From JARRLC01 sp050290865 (GTDB lineage: Bacteria; Pseudomonadota; Alphaproteobacteria; Rhizobiales; Rhodomicrobiaceae), in contig JBNKIW010000014.1 in assembly GCA_050290865.1 (NCBI GenBank), forward strand, positions 24,701 to 88,700: a DNA stretch of 64,000 nt, read 5' to 3'. The notes beneath the pieces are model-generated. The model was not told where the DNA came from. It worked only from the letters and a program-made list of their open reading frames with translations, and did not search any database. A program made the position numbers and the translations under genes. Below, in pieces: positions 42,884 to 51,614 of the stretch (its first letter is position 1; the number at the start of each line of letters is the position of its first letter).

Positions 42884-44508
42884 TGGACTACCCCTTCGCC
42901 ATAACCCTTGAAGTGGGCTCAAGTCTCGCCAACCGGACCGGAAGCTGGCGGACCATGCGACCGGTCTATGTGGACCGCCTGCCGCCCTGCAATGCCACCT
43001 GCCCGGCGGGAGAAAATATCCAGGGCTGGTTGTTCCACGCCGAGTCCGGCGACTATGAGACCGCCTGGCGCGTGCTCACCGAGGATAACCCGCTTCCCGC
43101 CATCATGGGCCGCGTGTGCTATCACCCCTGCGAGGGGGCGTGCAACCGGCGGCGGATCGACGAGGCGGTCGGCATCAACTCGGTTGAGCGCTTCCTCGGC
43201 GACGAGGCGATACGGAATGGCTGGGCGTTCACGCCGCCCAAGAACGAGACGGGCCGCCGCGTTCTGGTCGTCGGCGCGGGGCCGTCGGGACTGTCCGCGG
43301 CCTATCACCTGCGGCGGATGGGGCATACGGTCGAACTCCACGAAGCCGGGCCATATGCCGGTGGCATGATGCGTTTCGGCATCCCGCGATACCGGCTGCC
43401 GCGCGAGGTGCTGGATGCAGAGGTTCGGCGCATTGTCGATCTCGGCGTTACCCTGAAACTCAACTCCAAGGTGGCGAACATCGCCGAAGCCATGGCCGCG
43501 GGCGGCTTCAACGCCGCTTTCCTGGCGATCGGCGCGCACATTGCTAAACGTGCCTATGTCCCGGCGGGGGACGCGGCAAAGGTGCTCGATGCCGTTCAGG
43601 TGCTGCGCTCCATGGAGGGCGCAGAAAAACCGCTGCTCGGCCGTCACGTCGTGGTCTATGGCGGCGGCAACACGGCGATCGACGTTGCCCGCACGGCCAA
43701 GCGCCTTGGTGCCGCGGAATCCATCATCGTCTACCGGCGCACGCGGGACCGCATGCCGGCGCACGATTTCGAAGTCGAGGAGGCGCTGGAGGAAGGCGTC
43801 ATGATGCGCTGGCTCTCGACCATCAAACGTATGGATGAAGGCAACATCACCGTCGAAAAGATGGAGCTGGACGACAACGGTTTTCCACAGCCGACCGGCG
43901 AGATGGAGACGCTTGCGGCTGACTCCCTCGTGCTCGCGCTCGGGCAGGATGTCGATCTGTCGCTGCTGGATGGCGTTGACGGACTGAGCTTCAAGAACGG
44001 CGTCGTGGAGGTCGGGCCGAACATGATGACCGGCCACCCAGGCATCTTCGCAGGCGGCGACATGGTCCCCTCCGAGCGCACCGTCACCGTGGCGGTCGGT
44101 CACGGCAAAAAGGCGGCGCGGAACATCGATGCCTGGCTCAATGCCGACGTATACGCGCCCGCCCCGAAGCACGAAGTCGCCGCGTTCGACCGCCTGAATC
44201 CCTGGTACTACGCCGATGCGCCCAAGACACTGCGCCCGACGCTGGAAATCGCCCGGCGGCGCACGACTTTCGAAGAGGTGACGAAAGGCCTGGACGAAAC
44301 CAACGCGCTCTATGAAGCGCGGCGCTGTCTGTCCTGCGGCAATTGCTTCGAATGCGACAATTGCTACGGGGTTTGTCCGGATAACGCCGTGATCAAGCTC
44401 GGGCCGGGTAAGCGCTTCCAGATCAATTACGACTACTGCAAAGGGTGCGGTATGTGCGCGGCGGAGTGCCCCTGCGGGGCCATCGCCATGGTCGCGGAGG
44501 AGATCTGA
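42883..44508 (+). CDS. GltD-like NAD(P)H flavoprotein fused to a 2[4Fe-4S] ferredoxin domain
   Basis: A 541-residue iron-sulfur flavoprotein. The N-terminal cluster cysteines are C36, C40, C79, C83 and C87 (PPCNATCPAGENIQGWL and CYHPCEGACNR), as in the glutamate synthase small subunit. FAD binding is VLVVGAGPSGLSAAYHL at about 126, and the NAD(P) site is VVVYGGGNTAIDVARTAKRL with IIVYRRTRDRMPA. The second FAD contact is GIFAGGDMV. The end (about 475-541) is a bacterial ferredoxin domain with CLSCGNCFECDNCYGVCPD and CKGCGMCAAECPCGAIAM. As the last gene of the por operon it should act as the delta subunit plus a ferredoxin:NAD(P) module, linking 2-oxoacid oxidation to NAD(P)H, or the reverse. 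Confidence 0.9.
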   Translation: MDYPFAITLEVGSSLANRTGSWRTMRPVYVDRLPPCNATCPAGENIQGWLFHAESGDYETAWRVLTEDNPLPAIMGRVCYHPCEGACNRRRIDEAVGINSVERFLGDEAIRNGWAFTPPKNETGRRVLVVGAGPSGLSAAYHLRRMGHTVELHEAGPYAGGMMRFGIPRYRLPREVLDAEVRRIVDLGVTLKLNSKVANIAEAMAAGGFNAAFLAIGAHIAKRAYVPAGDAAKVLDAVQVLRSMEGAEKPLLGRHVVVYGGGNTAIDVARTAKRLGAAESIIVYRRTRDRMPAHDFEVEEALEEGVMMRWLSTIKRMDEGNITVEKMELDDNGFPQPTGEMETLAADSLVLALGQDVDLSLLDGVDGLSFKNGVVEVGPNMMTGHPGIFAGGDMVPSERTVTVAVGHGKKAARNIDAWLNADVYAPAPKHEVAAFDRLNPWYYADAPKTLRPTLEIARRRTTFEEVTKGLDETNALYEARRCLSCGNCFECDNCYGVCPDNAVIKLGPGKRFQINYDYCKGCGMCAAECPCGAIAMVAEEI

Positions 44509-44583
44509 CGCTCGTCTGCGGCCGGGAATCGGCAGATACATTCGGGACCGTGCCGGGACGGACGAGTGGCGACGCCCATGCCC

Positions 44584-45900
44584 TTACAGGAGCATCGTCA
44601 CCGGCTCTTCGATGAAGCCTTTGAACGCTGAAAGGAGCTGCGCGCCTAGCGTCCCGTCGACGACGCGATGATCGCAGGACAGCGTCACCGTCATGACCGT
44701 GGCTACCTTGATCTGATCGCCCTTCACCACCGGCCGCTTCTCGGCCGCGCCCACGGCGAGGATGGTGGCGTGTGGCGGGTTGATGACGGCCTCGAACTGA
44801 CGGATTGAATACATGCCGAGATTGGAAATCGACGTCGTACCGCCCTGGTATTCATGAGGCGCCAGCCGCCGCTTGCGCGCGCGCCCGGCCAGATCACGCA
44901 TCTGGTGGGAGATTTCCACCAAGCTCTTGTCGTGCACGCTGCGGATGACTGGGGTGAACAGCCCGCCCTCGACGGCGACCGCAACCGCGATGTCGGCATG
45001 GCGGTGATAGAGCATACCCTGCTCCGTCCAGGTTGCATTCGCCTTTGGCACGCGTATCAGCGCCAACCCCATCGCCTTGATGATGAAATCGTTCACGGAC
45101 AGCCGGTAGGCCTTGGCCTCGTCCTTCGGCGAGCGCATGTTGAGGCGCTGTCTGGCCTCCAGCAGATTGTCCAGTTCGCAGTCGATGGTGAGGTAGAAAT
45201 GCGGGATGGTCTGCTTGGCCTGCACGAGCCGGGCCGCGATCGTCTTGCGCATGTTGTCATGCGGGACGATGTCGTAGCTGCCCTTCTCGTAGACCGCCAG
45301 GATCTGGTCGTCGGGCATGGCGGCGGGCGCGAGAGCCGTCCCGCGCGTGGGCACCAGCGCCTGAGCGGCTGAAGCTGCCGCTATCGCGGTGCCGGTTGTG
45401 GTGGCCTTTTCCACATCGTGCGCCACGATACGGCCATGCGGTCCCGTGCCGTTGATGGTGGCGATGTCGAGGCCCTTCTCCTTCGCCAAGCGGCGGGCAA
45501 GCGGCGAGGCGAAGACACGGGCGCCGTGACCGTTGGCATCCGTGGGCCGTGTCGCAACCACAGCTATCTCGCCGACAGACGCCGCTTTCGCAGCAGCAGC
45601 GGTCTCGGCCTGCTTTGCAGCCGGGGCGGGAGTGGCGTCCAGCGCCGCCCGATCCTCGCCTTCTTCGAGCAGCAGCGCGATCGGCGCGTTCACCGCCACG
45701 CCCTCCGTCCCTTCCGCGATCAAAATCCGCCCTACCGTGCCGTCATCCACGGCCTCCACCTCCATCGTCGCCTTGTCGGTCTCGATCTCGGCGATGACCT
45801 TGCCCGCGGTGACCGGATCCCCCTCTTTCACCAGCCATTTCGCCAGTTTGCCCTGTTCCATGGTGGGCGAGAGAGCAGGCATGAGGATTTGTATCGGCAT
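44584..45900 (-). CDS. pdhC: Pyruvate dehydrogenase E2, dihydrolipoamide acetyltransferase
   Basis: E2 core of the pyruvate dehydrogenase complex, transferring the acetyl group from lipoamide to CoA. The 438 residues comprise one lipoyl domain (K43 in IETDKATMEVEAVDDG), an Ala/Thr-rich linker and a peripheral-subunit binding domain (FASPLARRLAKEKGLDIATI and GPHGRIVAHDVE). The catalytic domain follows with H411 in SCDHRVVDGTLGAQ. The start at 45900 (MPIQILMPALSP) is the family start; AGGA lies upstream. It is last in the minus-strand order pdhA, pdhB, small membrane gene, pdhC. The E3 gene is not in the window. Confidence 0.95.
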   Translation of the reverse strand: MPIQILMPALSPTMEQGKLAKWLVKEGDPVTAGKVIAEIETDKATMEVEAVDDGTVGRILIAEGTEGVAVNAPIALLLEEGEDRAALDATPAPAAKQAETAAAAKAASVGEIAVVATRPTDANGHGARVFASPLARRLAKEKGLDIATINGTGPHGRIVAHDVEKATTTGTAIAAASAAQALVPTRGTALAPAAMPDDQILAVYEKGSYDIVPHDNMRKTIAARLVQAKQTIPHFYLTIDCELDNLLEARQRLNMRSPKDEAKAYRLSVNDFIIKAMGLALIRVPKANATWTEQGMLYHRHADIAVAVAVEGGLFTPVIRSVHDKSLVEISHQMRDLAGRARKRRLAPHEYQGGTTSISNLGMYSIRQFEAVINPPHATILAVGAAEKRPVVKGDQIKVATVMTVTLSCDHRVVDGTLGAQLLSAFKGFIEEPVTMLL

Positions 45901-45911
45901 TGGCAGGTGTC

Positions 45912-46331
45912 CTATGCGGCGGCGCGATGCGTCCACCGGTAGATGAAGGTGAGGTACCAAAGGAGCGCGTAGACGATTGCTCCCATGAACCAGGAGAGCC
46001 AGGCGGTGGCAATCTGGCCGTCAACGAAAACCGTGCGCACGATCAGCGGCGGCCCGAGCGTTTCCATGGCCGTGGTCTTCGTTCCCAAAGCGGCCCAGGC
46101 GCGATGGATGCCCTCGCCGAGATATTGCAGGTTCCAGCCCATGGCAGCAATGAAGATGAAACCCAGTGTCACCAGCAAAAATGCAAGCAGCCGCAAAGCC
46201 AGCGGCGCGCGGTACAGAAACAGGTAGAGCGCGACGACATAGGCCGACACGAAGCCAAAGAACAGCGAGAAGATGCTGAGAAGCGTTGACGCCGCGTCGA
46301 GGCTGATTTGGAGCAGTTCAGATTCGGTCAT
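45912..46331 (-). CDS. Small membrane protein inside the pyruvate dehydrogenase operon
   Basis: A 139-residue protein with three predicted membrane helices (LFFGFVSAYVVALYLFLY, LALRLLAFLLVTLGFIFIAA and WLSWFMGAIVYALLWYLTFI). The start is secure: GGAGG lies six bases before the ATG. It begins 79 bases after pdhB and ends 11 bases before the pdhC start, so it is surely co-transcribed. I do not recognise the family. Nothing indicates a pyruvate-binding motif. It might be a transporter subunit or a membrane anchor for the complex, but this is speculation from position only. Confidence 0.75.
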   Translation of the reverse strand: MTESELLQISLDAASTLLSIFSLFFGFVSAYVVALYLFLYRAPLALRLLAFLLVTLGFIFIAAMGWNLQYLGEGIHRAWAALGTKTTAMETLGPPLIVRTVFVDGQIATAWLSWFMGAIVYALLWYLTFIYRWTHRAAA

Positions 46332-46410
46332 GGTCCCCCTCCATTGCCAGACAGAACATGATGCCCCCGGATCGTGATGAATTTTGGTCCGCGCCTTCCG
46401 CTCCCGTCCT

Positions 46411-47781
46411 TCAGCGGTAGAGGACCGCCTTCGCTGCTTCCACCACCTGCGCCGCGTTCGGCAACGCCAGCTTCTCCAGGTTGGCCGCGTAGGGCATCGG
46501 CACGTCCGCGCCGGAGACCTTCGCGGGCGGCGCGTCGAGCCAGTCGAACGCTTCCGCAACCACGCGCGCGGCAATCTCCGAGCCGACCGAGCACACCGGC
46601 CACGCTTCCTCGACCGTCACCAGCCGGTTGGTCTTCTTCACGGATTCAATGACCGTGGCCAAGTCCAGCGGTCGAAGCGAGCGCAGGTCGATCACCTCCG
46701 CCTCGATGCCTTCCTCGGCGAGTTTCGCCGCAGCGTCGAGCGCATAGACCATGCCGCGCGAGAACGACACGATCGTCACATCCCGGCCCGGCCGCGCCAC
46801 GCGTGCCTTGCCGATGGGCAGCACCCAGTCCGCCGTTTTCGGCACCTCGCCGCTCGTGCCGTAGAGGAGTTCGTTCTCGAGAAAGACGACCGGGTTGGGG
46901 TCACGGATGGCGGCCTTGAGCAACCCCTTGGCATCGGCCGCATTCGACGGCGCCACGACCTTCATCCCCGGGACATGCGCATACCACGCCGAATAGCACT
47001 GGCTGTGCTGCGCCGCCACGCGCGACGCCGCGCCGTTCGCACCGCGGAACACGATCGGGCATAGCATCTGCCCGCCGGACATATAGAGCGTCTTGGCCGC
47101 CGAATTGATGATTTGGTCGATGGCCTGCATGGCGAAATTGAACGTCATGAACTCGACGATGGGGTGCAGGCCGCCCAGCGCCGCGCCGACGCCGATGCCG
47201 GTGAAGCCCTGCTCGGTGATCGGCGTGTCGATGACGCGCCTGGCGCCGAACTCGTCCAAAAGCCCTTGCGTGACCTTATAGGCGCCCTGATATTCGGCGA
47301 CCTCCTCCCCCATGATGAAGACGCGGTCGTCGGCGCGCATTTCCTCGGCCATGGCGTCGCGGAGCGCCTCGCGCATGGTCTGGGTGAGCATCTCGGTACC
47401 GGGCGCGATCTCGGGGTCGGCGGCCACAGGTGCGTCGGCGCGGACGATGGCAGGCGCTGCGATGTTATTGGCCGGTTCGCAGGGTTTCGATGCTTCAGGC
47501 TTGGGCGGCGTGGCGAGGATGATCGCGTCCGCGGGCTCATCGCCGCCGACGATAACCGCAATCGGCGTGTTGACCTTGACGCCCTCGGTGCCCTCGGGGA
47601 CGAGTATGCGGCCCATGAGCCCCTCGTCCACGGCCTCGACCTCCATCGTGGCCTTGTCAGTCTCGATTTCCGCGATGACATCGCCTGCGGACACCTTGTC
47701 GCCCTCGGCCACCAGCCATTTCGCGAGCTTTCCCTCCTCCATGGTCGGCGAGAGCGCGGGCATCAGCACTTGTGTTGGCAT
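46411..47781 (-). CDS. pdhB: Pyruvate dehydrogenase E1 beta subunit with N-terminal lipoyl domain
   Basis: E1 beta of the alpha2beta2 pyruvate dehydrogenase, acting with PdhA and TPP. The first 80 residues are a lipoyl domain (K43 in IETDKATMEVEAVDEG) nearly parallel to that of E2, as is usual in alphaproteobacteria. After an Ala/Pro linker the catalytic part starts at about 130: MREALRDAMAEEMRADDRVF, GEEVAEYQGAYKVTQGLL, DTPITEQGFTGIGVGAALGG and FMTFNFAMQAIDQIINSAAK. PVVFLENELLYG and DLRSLRPLD follow. The length of 456 is normal for this fused form. It lies 30 bases after pdhA. Confidence 0.95.
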   Translation of the reverse strand: MPTQVLMPALSPTMEEGKLAKWLVAEGDKVSAGDVIAEIETDKATMEVEAVDEGLMGRILVPEGTEGVKVNTPIAVIVGGDEPADAIILATPPKPEASKPCEPANNIAAPAIVRADAPVAADPEIAPGTEMLTQTMREALRDAMAEEMRADDRVFIMGEEVAEYQGAYKVTQGLLDEFGARRVIDTPITEQGFTGIGVGAALGGLHPIVEFMTFNFAMQAIDQIINSAAKTLYMSGGQMLCPIVFRGANGAASRVAAQHSQCYSAWYAHVPGMKVVAPSNAADAKGLLKAAIRDPNPVVFLENELLYGTSGEVPKTADWVLPIGKARVARPGRDVTIVSFSRGMVYALDAAAKLAEEGIEAEVIDLRSLRPLDLATVIESVKKTNRLVTVEEAWPVCSVGSEIAARVVAEAFDWLDAPPAKVSGADVPMPYAANLEKLALPNAAQVVEAAKAVLYR

Positions 47782-47810
47782 TTCCTTCGTCCCAGTTTCT
47801 CAGACCGCCG

Positions 47811-48866
47811 TCACACCAGCACATCCGTATACAATTCCGCCGCATCCGGCTCCGGATCGGTCTGCGCGAACTCCGCCGCGTCGTTGACCACCGCCCGAAT
47901 TTCCTTGTCGATGGCCTTCAGATCGTCCTCGCTCGCCCAGCCCCTACCGATCAGCCGCGCGCGTACCTGCTCGATGGGGTCGTGCCCGGTGCGCATCTTC
48001 TCCACTTCCTCGCGCGTGCGGTATTTCGCCGGATCGGACATGGAGTGGCCGCGATAGCGGTAGGTGATCATCTCCAGGATGTACGGCCCTTTGCCCTCGC
48101 GCGCCCAAGCGGCGGCCCGTTCGCCCGCGGCCCTCACCGCGCACACGTCCATGCCGTCCACCTGCTCGCCGGGGATATTGAAGCTCAAGCCCCGCTGCGA
48201 GAAATCGGTCGTGGACGACACGCGGTCGATGCGCGAGCCCATGCCGTATTTATTGTTCTCGACGATATAGACGACGGGCAGCGACCACAGCTTGGCCATG
48301 TTGAAGGCTTCGTAAACCTGTCCCTGATTGGCGGCGCCGTCGCCGAAATAGGTGAGGCACACGCGGCCGGCGCTCATGTATTTCGACGCAAAAGCAAGCC
48401 CCGTCCCCAGCGGCACCTGCGCGCCGACGATGCCATGCCCGCCGAAGAAGCCTTTCTCGACGGAGAACATGTGCATCGAGCCGCCCTTGCCCTTGGAATA
48501 GCCGCCGCGCCGCCCGGTCAATTCGGCCATGACGCCGCGCGCATCCATCCCGCAGGCGAGCATGTGCCCGTGGTCGCGATAGGACGTGATGACCTGGTCG
48601 CGGTCGGCCAAAGCCATCTGCATGCCGACGACCACGGCCTCCTGTCCGATATACAGGTGACAGAAACCGCCAATGAAGCCCATGCCGTAAAGCTGGCCGG
48701 CTTTTTCCTCGAAGCGGCGGATGAGGAGCATCTCGCGATAGGCGCTGAGATCCTCCTCTTTCGTGAACGCCGGCGGCGCCTTGCCCGTCCCGGCGTCATT
48801 ATCCTTTGTGCGCTTCGCTTCTGCGGCTTCCTTCCCCGAATTCTGTCTGGCTTTTGCTTGCGCCAT
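47811..48866 (-). CDS. pdhA: Pyruvate dehydrogenase E1 alpha subunit
   Basis: E1 alpha, holding the TPP diphosphate site of the pyruvate dehydrogenase complex. The 351-residue protein has LLIRRFEEKAGQLYGMGFIG, FCHLYIGQEAVVVGMQMAL and GGSMHMFSVEKGFFGGHGIV. TPP binding is YFGDGAANQGQVYEAFNMA with VENNKYGMGS. The phosphorylation-loop-like YRYRGHSMSDPAKYRTREEV is also present. The N-terminal 30 residues are a polar extension rich in Lys and Ala. GGAGAGG precedes the ATG at 48866. It is the first gene of the pdh operon, with its promoter in the 157-base gap upstream, where a perfect palindrome occurs at 48950-48966. Confidence 0.95.
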   Translation of the reverse strand: MAQAKARQNSGKEAAEAKRTKDNDAGTGKAPPAFTKEEDLSAYREMLLIRRFEEKAGQLYGMGFIGGFCHLYIGQEAVVVGMQMALADRDQVITSYRDHGHMLACGMDARGVMAELTGRRGGYSKGKGGSMHMFSVEKGFFGGHGIVGAQVPLGTGLAFASKYMSAGRVCLTYFGDGAANQGQVYEAFNMAKLWSLPVVYIVENNKYGMGSRIDRVSSTTDFSQRGLSFNIPGEQVDGMDVCAVRAAGERAAAWAREGKGPYILEMITYRYRGHSMSDPAKYRTREEVEKMRTGHDPIEQVRARLIGRGWASEDDLKAIDKEIRAVVNDAAEFAQTDPEPDAAELYTDVLV

Positions 48867-48949
48867 TAACCTCTCCGGCAGAGTCCTCCCAAATCCCGGA
48901 TGCGGAGCTTAACGAATGTTGTCAGCCTTGCCCATTGGCTTTCATGCTC

Positions 48950-48966
48950 TGCATGCGGGGCATGCA
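48950..48966. promoter_or_regulatory. Perfect palindrome upstream of pdhA
   Basis: TGCATGC and GCATGCA flank a three-base GGG, a perfect seven-base inverted repeat 84 bases before the pdhA start and 57 bases beyond the end of the channel gene. It could be an operator for the pdh operon or a hairpin at the end of the upstream transcript; no T-tract follows. Confidence 0.3.
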
Positions 48967-49023
48967 TAAATATGAGTACAGCAATCGGGTAACTGCAAGA
49001 CTAATTCGCAGGCGCGTTGACAA

Positions 49024-50007
49024 TCACTCCGGTTGGCAGATATCGCCGCGCGCAATCGCCCGCAGCGTGCCGCCGATGAGCAGCGCTATTACCGTTGCGA
49101 GGACGGCGGTCAGCCCGAAGGCCGCATAGGTATGCGCCTGCGATGCGGTCTGTTCCGCATAGATATACGTCGCCACCGTCAGCGCCGCGATGGGGAACGA
49201 ATAGGCCCACCACGACAGCGCGAAAGCGATACGTGACAATTTCGGCAATTGCGTCAGCAGAAGGAGCGCGAAGAACACGGCCGCGTAGAAAAGCACGCGG
49301 GCGAAGGGATCAAGGCCGCCGGTGAGGCGCACATAGGCGATGTAGCCCACCGCGGGTGGCGCGATCAGGATGACCAACGTCGGCAGCAGCCGCTCGGGCA
49401 GCGGGCTGTGAAAGATGAGGCGGTTGAAGACCAGTGTCAGCAGGATCACCCAGAAAACGATGCCCACCGCGAAAAAGAACCAGGATATCTCGGCGTACCC
49501 CAGCGGAGCTCCGACGACCGGCACCACGATATTGCCGACAGCCGGAATGAACCATGCCGGGTTGAGATGCGGCGTCTCGAAGGGACGGTGCCCGATCCAC
49601 GCCGAAACGACGGCAAGCGTCGCCCCCAGATGCAGGACCGCTCCCACTGCCCACAGCGCAAGGGACACTTCGCGCGAAAACGGAAACGCAGCGGTGCCGA
49701 GCAGGAGCAGGGAAATGCTGACCGCCGGAAAGAAGCTGAGGCGGACCGGATGATGCCATTCCTCGTTCACCGCGCCCGGGTAGCGGAGCCATTTGCCGAG
49801 ATAGAGGACGGCGAAGACGCCCCCGCTCAGCGCGGCGAGCGCCAGTGCGCCCAAGCTCATATTGTGCTGGAGGCCGGTCGCGTGTTCGAGACGCAGGAGC
49901 GCCAGCGTCAGGCCCGAAAGCCCCATGGTGATCGCGAAAAAGCTGATCGGAAAATGCATGAGGCGCCCGTGCGGCGCCGTTTCGTCAAGGCTCTCTGGCA
50001 ATGCCAT
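49024..50007 (-). CDS. SLAC1/TehA-type anion channel (TDT family)
   Basis: A 327-residue membrane protein with ten predicted helices. The N-terminal MHFPISFFAITMGLSGLTLA, the HHPVRLSFFPAVSISLLLLG helix and NPAWFIPAVGNIVVPVVGAP are typical of the tellurite-resistance/dicarboxylate transporter group that includes the SLAC1 anion channels. The ion (chloride, nitrate, C4-dicarboxylate or sulfite) cannot be told. The ATG at 50007 is chosen because TTGGGGGAGACG precedes it; a TTG at 50019 is in frame. It lies 116 bases downstream of the chemoreceptor gene on the same strand and may share its transcript. Confidence 0.85.
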   Translation of the reverse strand: MALPESLDETAPHGRLMHFPISFFAITMGLSGLTLALLRLEHATGLQHNMSLGALALAALSGGVFAVLYLGKWLRYPGAVNEEWHHPVRLSFFPAVSISLLLLGTAAFPFSREVSLALWAVGAVLHLGATLAVVSAWIGHRPFETPHLNPAWFIPAVGNIVVPVVGAPLGYAEISWFFFAVGIVFWVILLTLVFNRLIFHSPLPERLLPTLVILIAPPAVGYIAYVRLTGGLDPFARVLFYAAVFFALLLLTQLPKLSRIAFALSWWAYSFPIAALTVATYIYAEQTASQAHTYAAFGLTAVLATVIALLIGGTLRAIARGDICQPE

Positions 50008-50123
50008 CGTCTCCCCCAAACTGCCCCCCTTCGGCGAAGGGGATGATCCACGGGAGCATTAATGCATGGCGAGGGCCAGAGTATGTAACTAAATCACAGA
50101 GCGGCGAATCCTGCGGCACCGCG

Positions 50124-51470
50124 TCACGCGGCGCTCACAGTCTCCATGAACTCGTCGGCGGCGTGGCGCAGATCGGAGGCATGCCGGTCGAGCACCTGCG
50201 ACGTCGCCAGCACCCTTTCCGCCGTTTCGCCGGTCTCGGTCGCCGCCTTGGTGACGCCGGCGATATTGGCCGACACATCGTTGGTGCCCAGCGCCGCTTC
50301 ATGGACGTTGCGCGCAATTTCCTCGGTGGCGGCGCCCTGCTCCTCGACCGAAGAGGCGATCGTGGTGGCGATTTCGTTCATCGACCGGATCGTGCCGGTG
50401 ATCTTGTCGATGGAGGCGACCGACTCCGTGGTCGCACTTTGAATGTCGCCGATCTGCCGGCTGATTTCGGAGGTCGCTTTCGCGGTCTGCTCGGCGAGTG
50501 CCTTCACCTCCTGCGCCACGACGGCGAAACCGCGCCCCGCCTCGCCCGCGCGCGCCGCCTCGATGGTGGCATTGAGGGCCAGGAGGTTCGTCTGACCGGC
50601 GATCCCGTTGATGAGATCGACGATGACGCCGATTTTCTTGGCGGCTTCGGCGAGTAGCTCGACCTTCCCCATGGCCTGCCCGGCGATCTGCACCGCCTGC
50701 TGGCTGATGGTGCCGGAATTGGCGGTGTGGCGGGTGATCTCCTTCACCGATGCCGAGAGTTCCTCCGCGGCGGCGGCAACGGTGCGGACATTCGTCGAAG
50801 CTTCCTCCGCACCCGCTGCGACACTGTTCGACCGGTCCGTGGTGGAATTCGCAGCCGTCGTCAGAACCTTGGCCGTCGAGGTCAAGTCGTTGGCCGTATG
50901 CTGGATTTCTTCGACCGTCGAGTTCACCCGCTTTTGCAGTTCGGCGGCATGCTTCATGGTCGTGGCGCGGGCACGCTTGGCGGCGTCGTCATAGACCGAG
51001 ATCGCGAGGTCCATGTCCAGAAGCGCGGCCTTGATGACGGCCTTCTGCATCCGCAGGGCGCGATGGAGGCTCGCCCCCTTTGCCGACTGCGCCAGCATCT
51101 TCTGGCCCACAGCCTCAACCAGATTGGAGACGAGGAAACTGTAGCCGCCGATGTACCAGCGCGGTTCCAGCCCGAGGCGGAAATGCGTTTCGCCGATCTT
51201 CGTCACCGACGCCCCGTAATGTTCGTCGAACTTGCCATCCAGGATGAGCGACCAATGACGCATCTGTGCCGCCTTGGCCGCGGCCATGTGCTCGCGATTG
51301 CGGAAGAAGCGGTTGGTCTCGGGATATTTGGCGACGTGGGTATAGAAGCCGTCCAGCGCTTTGGAAAGCTCTTCGACAACGAGCGGCTTGGCCTCGCGGA
51401 GCGCCTCAACCGTTTCCCGGTCGATGCAGTTGAACGGGAGGCGGTTGGACATCAGGCTCGTATCGTTCAT
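50124..51470 (-). CDS. Globin-coupled methyl-accepting chemotaxis receptor
   Basis: A soluble 448-residue aerotaxis-type transducer. Residues about 10-160 form a protoglobin sensor domain, with H96 in KIGETHFRLGLEPRWY as the likely proximal heme ligand. The helical region from 170 leads to a methyl-accepting signalling domain. Its hairpin tip (about 305-350) reads INGIAGQTNLLALNATIEAA and RAGEAGRGFAVVAQEVKAL, the CheW/CheA contact. There are no membrane helices. It should sense oxygen, NO or CO and steer motility. The ATG at 51470 has GGAGG seven bases upstream; 20 more residues are open in frame but unsupported. Confidence 0.93.
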   Translation of the reverse strand: MNDTSLMSNRLPFNCIDRETVEALREAKPLVVEELSKALDGFYTHVAKYPETNRFFRNREHMAAAKAAQMRHWSLILDGKFDEHYGASVTKIGETHFRLGLEPRWYIGGYSFLVSNLVEAVGQKMLAQSAKGASLHRALRMQKAVIKAALLDMDLAISVYDDAAKRARATTMKHAAELQKRVNSTVEEIQHTANDLTSTAKVLTTAANSTTDRSNSVAAGAEEASTNVRTVAAAAEELSASVKEITRHTANSGTISQQAVQIAGQAMGKVELLAEAAKKIGVIVDLINGIAGQTNLLALNATIEAARAGEAGRGFAVVAQEVKALAEQTAKATSEISRQIGDIQSATTESVASIDKITGTIRSMNEIATTIASSVEEQGAATEEIARNVHEAALGTNDVSANIAGVTKAATETGETAERVLATSQVLDRHASDLRHAADEFMETVSAA

Positions 51471-51614
51471 CGCGGCGCCTCCGTTCGAACGACCGTCCCG
51501 CGCGAGGCCGCCGCGCGGAATCGGAAACATCGATTTCCGGGGGACTATAGCCGCGTCTGTCTAACGGAGCGTGAATCACTTGCCGTAACTTGTTCTGATC
51601 CTGGCAGTTCTCTG

